A DNA stretch of 64,000 nt. It comes from an uncultured Ruminococcus sp. GTDB lineage: Bacteria; Bacillota; Clostridia; Oscillospirales; Acutalibacteraceae. The stretch spans positions 32,116 to 96,115 of the forward strand of contig CADCKR010000002.1 in the NCBI GenBank assembly GCA_902802105.1, written 5' to 3'. This document shows, piece after piece, positions 61,545 through 64,000 of this stretch. Position 1 is the stretch's first letter. Each line of letters starts with the position of its first letter. Position numbers and translations under genes: made by a program. A model generated the notes under the pieces. That model did not search any database. It was not told the origin of the DNA and saw only the letters and a list, made by a program, of their open reading frames with translations.

Positions 61545-61566
61545 AATATCATGTCCGTGATATCCC

Positions 61567-61605
61567 AAAAGACCTGCCCTCTGTCCAGAAACGGCAGGTC
61601 TTTTT
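61567..61605 (+). terminator. Terminator of the thrH-like gene
   Basis: GACCTGCC (61571-61578) pairs with GGCAGGTC (61593-61600), with AAAA before and TTTTT after. Confidence 0.85.
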
Positions 61606-61721
61606 CGGGATCACAGCAAAGCTGCATCCGTATTTTCTCTCCAAAGCATTACCGTCACTTCTCCGAAAGCAAAGACACATTTTCTCTGGATCAGAACAAA
61701 AAACAAAAGGAAGTGTTTTTT

Positions 61722-63353
61722 ATGTCCGATTTCAGTCTGCTGTATCCAAACGGCATCAAGCCCTCCGGCAAAATTCTCAGCGATGATACCGTAAACGACC
61801 TGTCTGTTGACATGATATGCGAAAAGCTCTCCGGTGAGCTTTTTGAACAGAACATAATAAAGAATATTATGATAAATATTGAAAAGGATCCTCGCGTGAT
61901 AAAATACCGCAGGGATGTTTTTGACGACCTGTATCATTTTCCGGAGCTCCGCGAAAGAATAAAAGGTCTGCTCGAAGAGCTTGCCTACCTTAAAGACCTC
62001 GAAAAATCCACCAAAGACCCGACGGCTTCGCCAGTGTGGCAGCTTGTCAACAGGCTTCACGAGCTTGACATTTACGTTACCTGTATCTCAGAGATACATG
62101 ACTGCCTGCAGCAGCACGATATACAGTCCGAAGGCCTCAGACAGCTCAAGGATTTTGTCGGCTCAATATACAACGAAAACGGTTTTGAATACCTGCATAA
62201 CGACATAAAGGAGCTTGTCGGAGAGGTATCTCAGGTAAAGAGCCTTTCTCTCGGCGTAAACCTCGACAACAGACTGATGCCCGTTGAGGTAGGCATACTT
62301 GCCATAAACGACAAGCAGTTTACACGTCCGGGACTTCTCAATAAATTTCTTGATTTCTCCTCAAATAAGAAAAACGGCATACACAGCGGCACCGATTTTC
62401 GCGGCATGACAAAGATCCATACCGTAGGCAAGGTAACGGGCGATGACCCGCTTATGAACAACCTCAGCCGCGTTGTTACAGAAATGCTCAGCACTACCGT
62501 AAAGCAGCTCAAAAGCAAGCTTGCCAAATATACGAACGTAAGCGGCTACGGTCTGATAAAAATGATACCGGAGTTTATTTTCTATATCAGATGGGCTGAC
62601 TTTATGCAGCAGCTCATGGATAAGAAAATACCTCTCTGCAAGCCTGAGATACTTAACGACGGCAGCCATGACCTGTATGTCAAGGGGCTTTATAATTTCA
62701 AGCTTGCCATACGAAAAATGACAGCAAGCAAGGATGAAGAAATAATCCTCAACGATTTTGAATTTACAAAGGGACACGGCATCTACATTATGACAGGCCC
62801 GAACCGCGGCGGCAAGACCACATTCACACAGGCTGTCGGACTGCTTTTCCTTATGGCTCAGTGCGGAGTCTACGTTCCTGCCGAAAGTGCAAGGCTCGCA
62901 CCGGCAGACTGCATCTACACGCACTTTCCGGCTGACGAAAACAAGACGGTCGATCTTGGCCGTCTTGGTGAGGAATCGCAGCGAATGAGCGAGATATTTT
63001 CCGTCGCCACAAACGAAAGCCTGCTTCTCTTTAACGAATCACTTGCAACGACCTCTTTTGCAGAGGGTCTTTACATAGCAAAGGATGTTGTGCGCGCGCT
63101 CCGTTATCTTGGCGCCCGCACTATCTTCAACACCCATATGCACGAGCTTGCCATGTCTTGCAGCGAGGTAAACAAGCAGATAAACGGTGAGCTTGACATC
63201 GCAAGCCTTATCACCGGCATACACGAGGGCAAGCGTTCCTACAAAATATTCATTGCGCCTCCGGAGGGCGTCAGCTACGCTCAGGATATCGCCAAAAAGT
63301 ACGGCGTTACCTTCGACCAGCTTTCAAGTAAGATCGACAAAACGAGCAAGTGA
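61722..63353 (+). CDS. MutS-like ATPase without mismatch-recognition domain
   Basis: The 543-residue protein has only a helical lever-like region (about 20-330) and a MutS domain V ATPase. Walker A is GPNRGGKTTFTQ (from residue ~359). The Walker B equivalent is LLLFNESLATTS, with Asn (~438) where mismatch-repair MutS has Asp. A His segment NTHMHELA follows. The mismatch-binding domain I is missing, so it is a relative such as MutS-III-type proteins and not repair MutS. ATG 61722 follows AAAGGAAG. The 57-codon extension is a leader. Confidence 0.87.
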   Translation: MSDFSLLYPNGIKPSGKILSDDTVNDLSVDMICEKLSGELFEQNIIKNIMINIEKDPRVIKYRRDVFDDLYHFPELRERIKGLLEELAYLKDLEKSTKDPTASPVWQLVNRLHELDIYVTCISEIHDCLQQHDIQSEGLRQLKDFVGSIYNENGFEYLHNDIKELVGEVSQVKSLSLGVNLDNRLMPVEVGILAINDKQFTRPGLLNKFLDFSSNKKNGIHSGTDFRGMTKIHTVGKVTGDDPLMNNLSRVVTEMLSTTVKQLKSKLAKYTNVSGYGLIKMIPEFIFYIRWADFMQQLMDKKIPLCKPEILNDGSHDLYVKGLYNFKLAIRKMTASKDEEIILNDFEFTKGHGIYIMTGPNRGGKTTFTQAVGLLFLMAQCGVYVPAESARLAPADCIYTHFPADENKTVDLGRLGEESQRMSEIFSVATNESLLLFNESLATTSFAEGLYIAKDVVRALRYLGARTIFNTHMHELAMSCSEVNKQINGELDIASLITGIHEGKRSYKIFIAPPEGVSYAQDIAKKYGVTFDQLSSKIDKTSK

Positions 63354-63417
63354 TCCACCTTTAACTGCTGTGCGCAGATTGAAACCAGGAAGATCAGCAA
63401 AACAAATAAACGAAGCT

Positions 63418-63464
63418 ATCCGGTACAGCGTCACCTTATATGTGCGCTGCACCGGATCATTATT
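63418..63464. terminator. Terminator between the MutS-like gene and the phosphatase gene
   Basis: ATCCGGTACAGCG (63418-63430) pairs with CGCTGCACCGGAT (63445-63457) with one mismatch. CATTATTT follows on the plus strand. Confidence 0.75.
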
Positions 63465-63912
63465 TGCACAGATATCTGAACAAGCCCTCGCAGCCCCTGA
63501 CTATATCATCATACGCCCTGTCAAAATCTCTCGTGTACCACGGGTCAGATACCGTTCCGCCCTCAGGCGTATAGCTCATAAGCATACTCAGCTTATTGTC
63601 AGTATCGTTTGTTATTATCCGCTTTGCATTGCGCATATTATTGTTGTCCATCAGTATTATCATATCATAGTAGTGATAATCCTCAACAGTCATCTGTCTG
63701 GCAGTCTTGCCGTCACAGCTTATGCCGTGTTCAAGAAGCTTGCGTCTTGCCGGCGGATATACCGGAGCGCCAAGCTCTTCTCTTGACGTTGCCGCCGATG
63801 CGATCTCAAAATCATTCTGCCTGTTGTGCTTTTTTACGATATCCTTCATTACAAATTCAGCCATCGGGCTTCGGCAGATATTGCCGTGGCAGACGAACAG
63901 TATTTTTATCAT
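63460..63912 (-). CDS. Low-molecular-weight protein tyrosine phosphatase
   Basis: The 150-residue protein has the P-loop VCHGNICRSPMAE (Cys8, Arg14) and the general acid Asp in VSDPWYTRDF, both typical of the family. The TSREELGAPVYP and MDNNNMRNAKRII segments lie between. Homologues act on tyrosine-phosphorylated proteins, such as capsule kinases, or on arginine phosphate. None of these partners is near. The start ATG 63912 lies behind AAGGAATT. An extension to 63960 is unsupported. The window ends ~90 bp upstream. Confidence 0.94.
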   Translation of the reverse strand: MIKILFVCHGNICRSPMAEFVMKDIVKKHNRQNDFEIASAATSREELGAPVYPPARRKLLEHGISCDGKTARQMTVEDYHYYDMIILMDNNNMRNAKRIITNDTDNKLSMLMSYTPEGGTVSDPWYTRDFDRAYDDIVRGCEGLFRYLCK

Positions 63913-64000
63913 ATAAAATTCCTTTCTCAAATTGCTGTAAAAGGGCATAAAATGCCGCATTATACGAGGGTGTCGGGGTGGTATAGCTGCTTTGACAGAG

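Noticed and set aside
61551-61721. 57-codon N-terminal extension of the MutS-like protein
   Set aside because: It crosses the thrH terminator, and ATG 61722 has a good Shine-Dalgarno site.

Overview
The window reads as a chromosome segment of a low-to-mid G+C, spore-lineage Firmicute, most like Ruminococcus and relatives (Oscillospirales). The basis is gene content and gene order: a spoIIGA-sigE pair, spoIIE, ytfJ/gerW, dacF and coat-F genes, a single-chain clostridial PurL, scpA-scpB-DUF2953-ytfJ-dacF-rluB synteny, rny, and many TTG/GTG starts behind strong Shine-Dalgarno sites. I see no rRNA, no CRISPR array, no prophage and no insertion sequence with a transposase. The one tRNA is tRNA-Ser(CGA). 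The taxonomic call is inference from gene families, not a database search.

Layout. 1-6.8 kb (+): efp, a CD1247-like zinc-ribbon protein, a site-2 protease, scpA/scpB, DUF2953, ytfJ, dacF, rluB. 6.9-10.4 kb (-): yqeK-rsfS-leuS from its own promoter. 10.5-21.7 kb (-): one long probable operon trmFO-plsX-rnc-(Elp3-like radical SAM)-smc-ftsY-rdgB-yhbY-nadD-CPBP protease. 22-24.1 kb (-): spoIIGA-sigE and a MazF-type toxin with no recognisable antitoxin. 24.4-28.5 kb: a HAD phosphatase and an RluA-type synthase (-), divergent from spoIIE (+). 28.7-31.4 kb (+): rubredoxin, YhcC-type radical SAM protein, citrate synthase. 31.5-34.4 kb (-): recD2-comF. 34.8-36.9 kb (+): Nudix hydrolase, small membrane protein, hemW. 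37-39.2 kb (-): a tandem pair of paralogous membrane proteins. 39.6-42.2 kb (+): serC-serA behind a long leader. 42.4 kb (-): tRNA-Ser. 42.7-44.8 kb (+): a long unexplained transcribed region, then rny. 45-47.8 kb (-): GNAT-metG. 48.1-51.4 kb (-): a large TPR-GGDEF protein. 51.7-56.6 kb: an integral membrane protein, a secreted wall-attached protein, a macro-domain protein, a DacA-type carboxypeptidase and two small spore-coat genes. 56.7-63.9 kb: purL (-), thrH-like phosphatase (+), MutS-like ATPase (+), low-molecular-weight phosphatase (-).

How the parts relate. SpoIIE (needed to activate sigma-F) and SpoIIGA-sigma-E (the next mother-cell step) lie 2.4 kb apart, and each has a promoter with a 21-bp spacer, the layout of Spo0A-dependent promoters in Bacillus. 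SerC and SerA make phosphoserine, and the ThrH-like phosphatase 19 kb away could complete serine synthesis. The smc, scpA and scpB genes for condensin are all present. FtsY, Smc, Rnc and PlsX share one operon.

Most notable non-coding content: two families of dispersed palindromic repeats. R1 is modular, up to about 200 bp, and has GC-rich arms. R2 is 51-60 bp with 13-bp terminal inverted repeats. There is also a 90-bp element with 13-bp perfect inverted repeats at 53.7 kb, a terminator-like hairpin that contains the dacF ribosome-binding site, and structured leaders before serC and rny. The best candidates for something undescribed are the repeat families, the RNA before rny, the paralogous membrane-protein pair and the FtsY with its acidic region at the wrong end.
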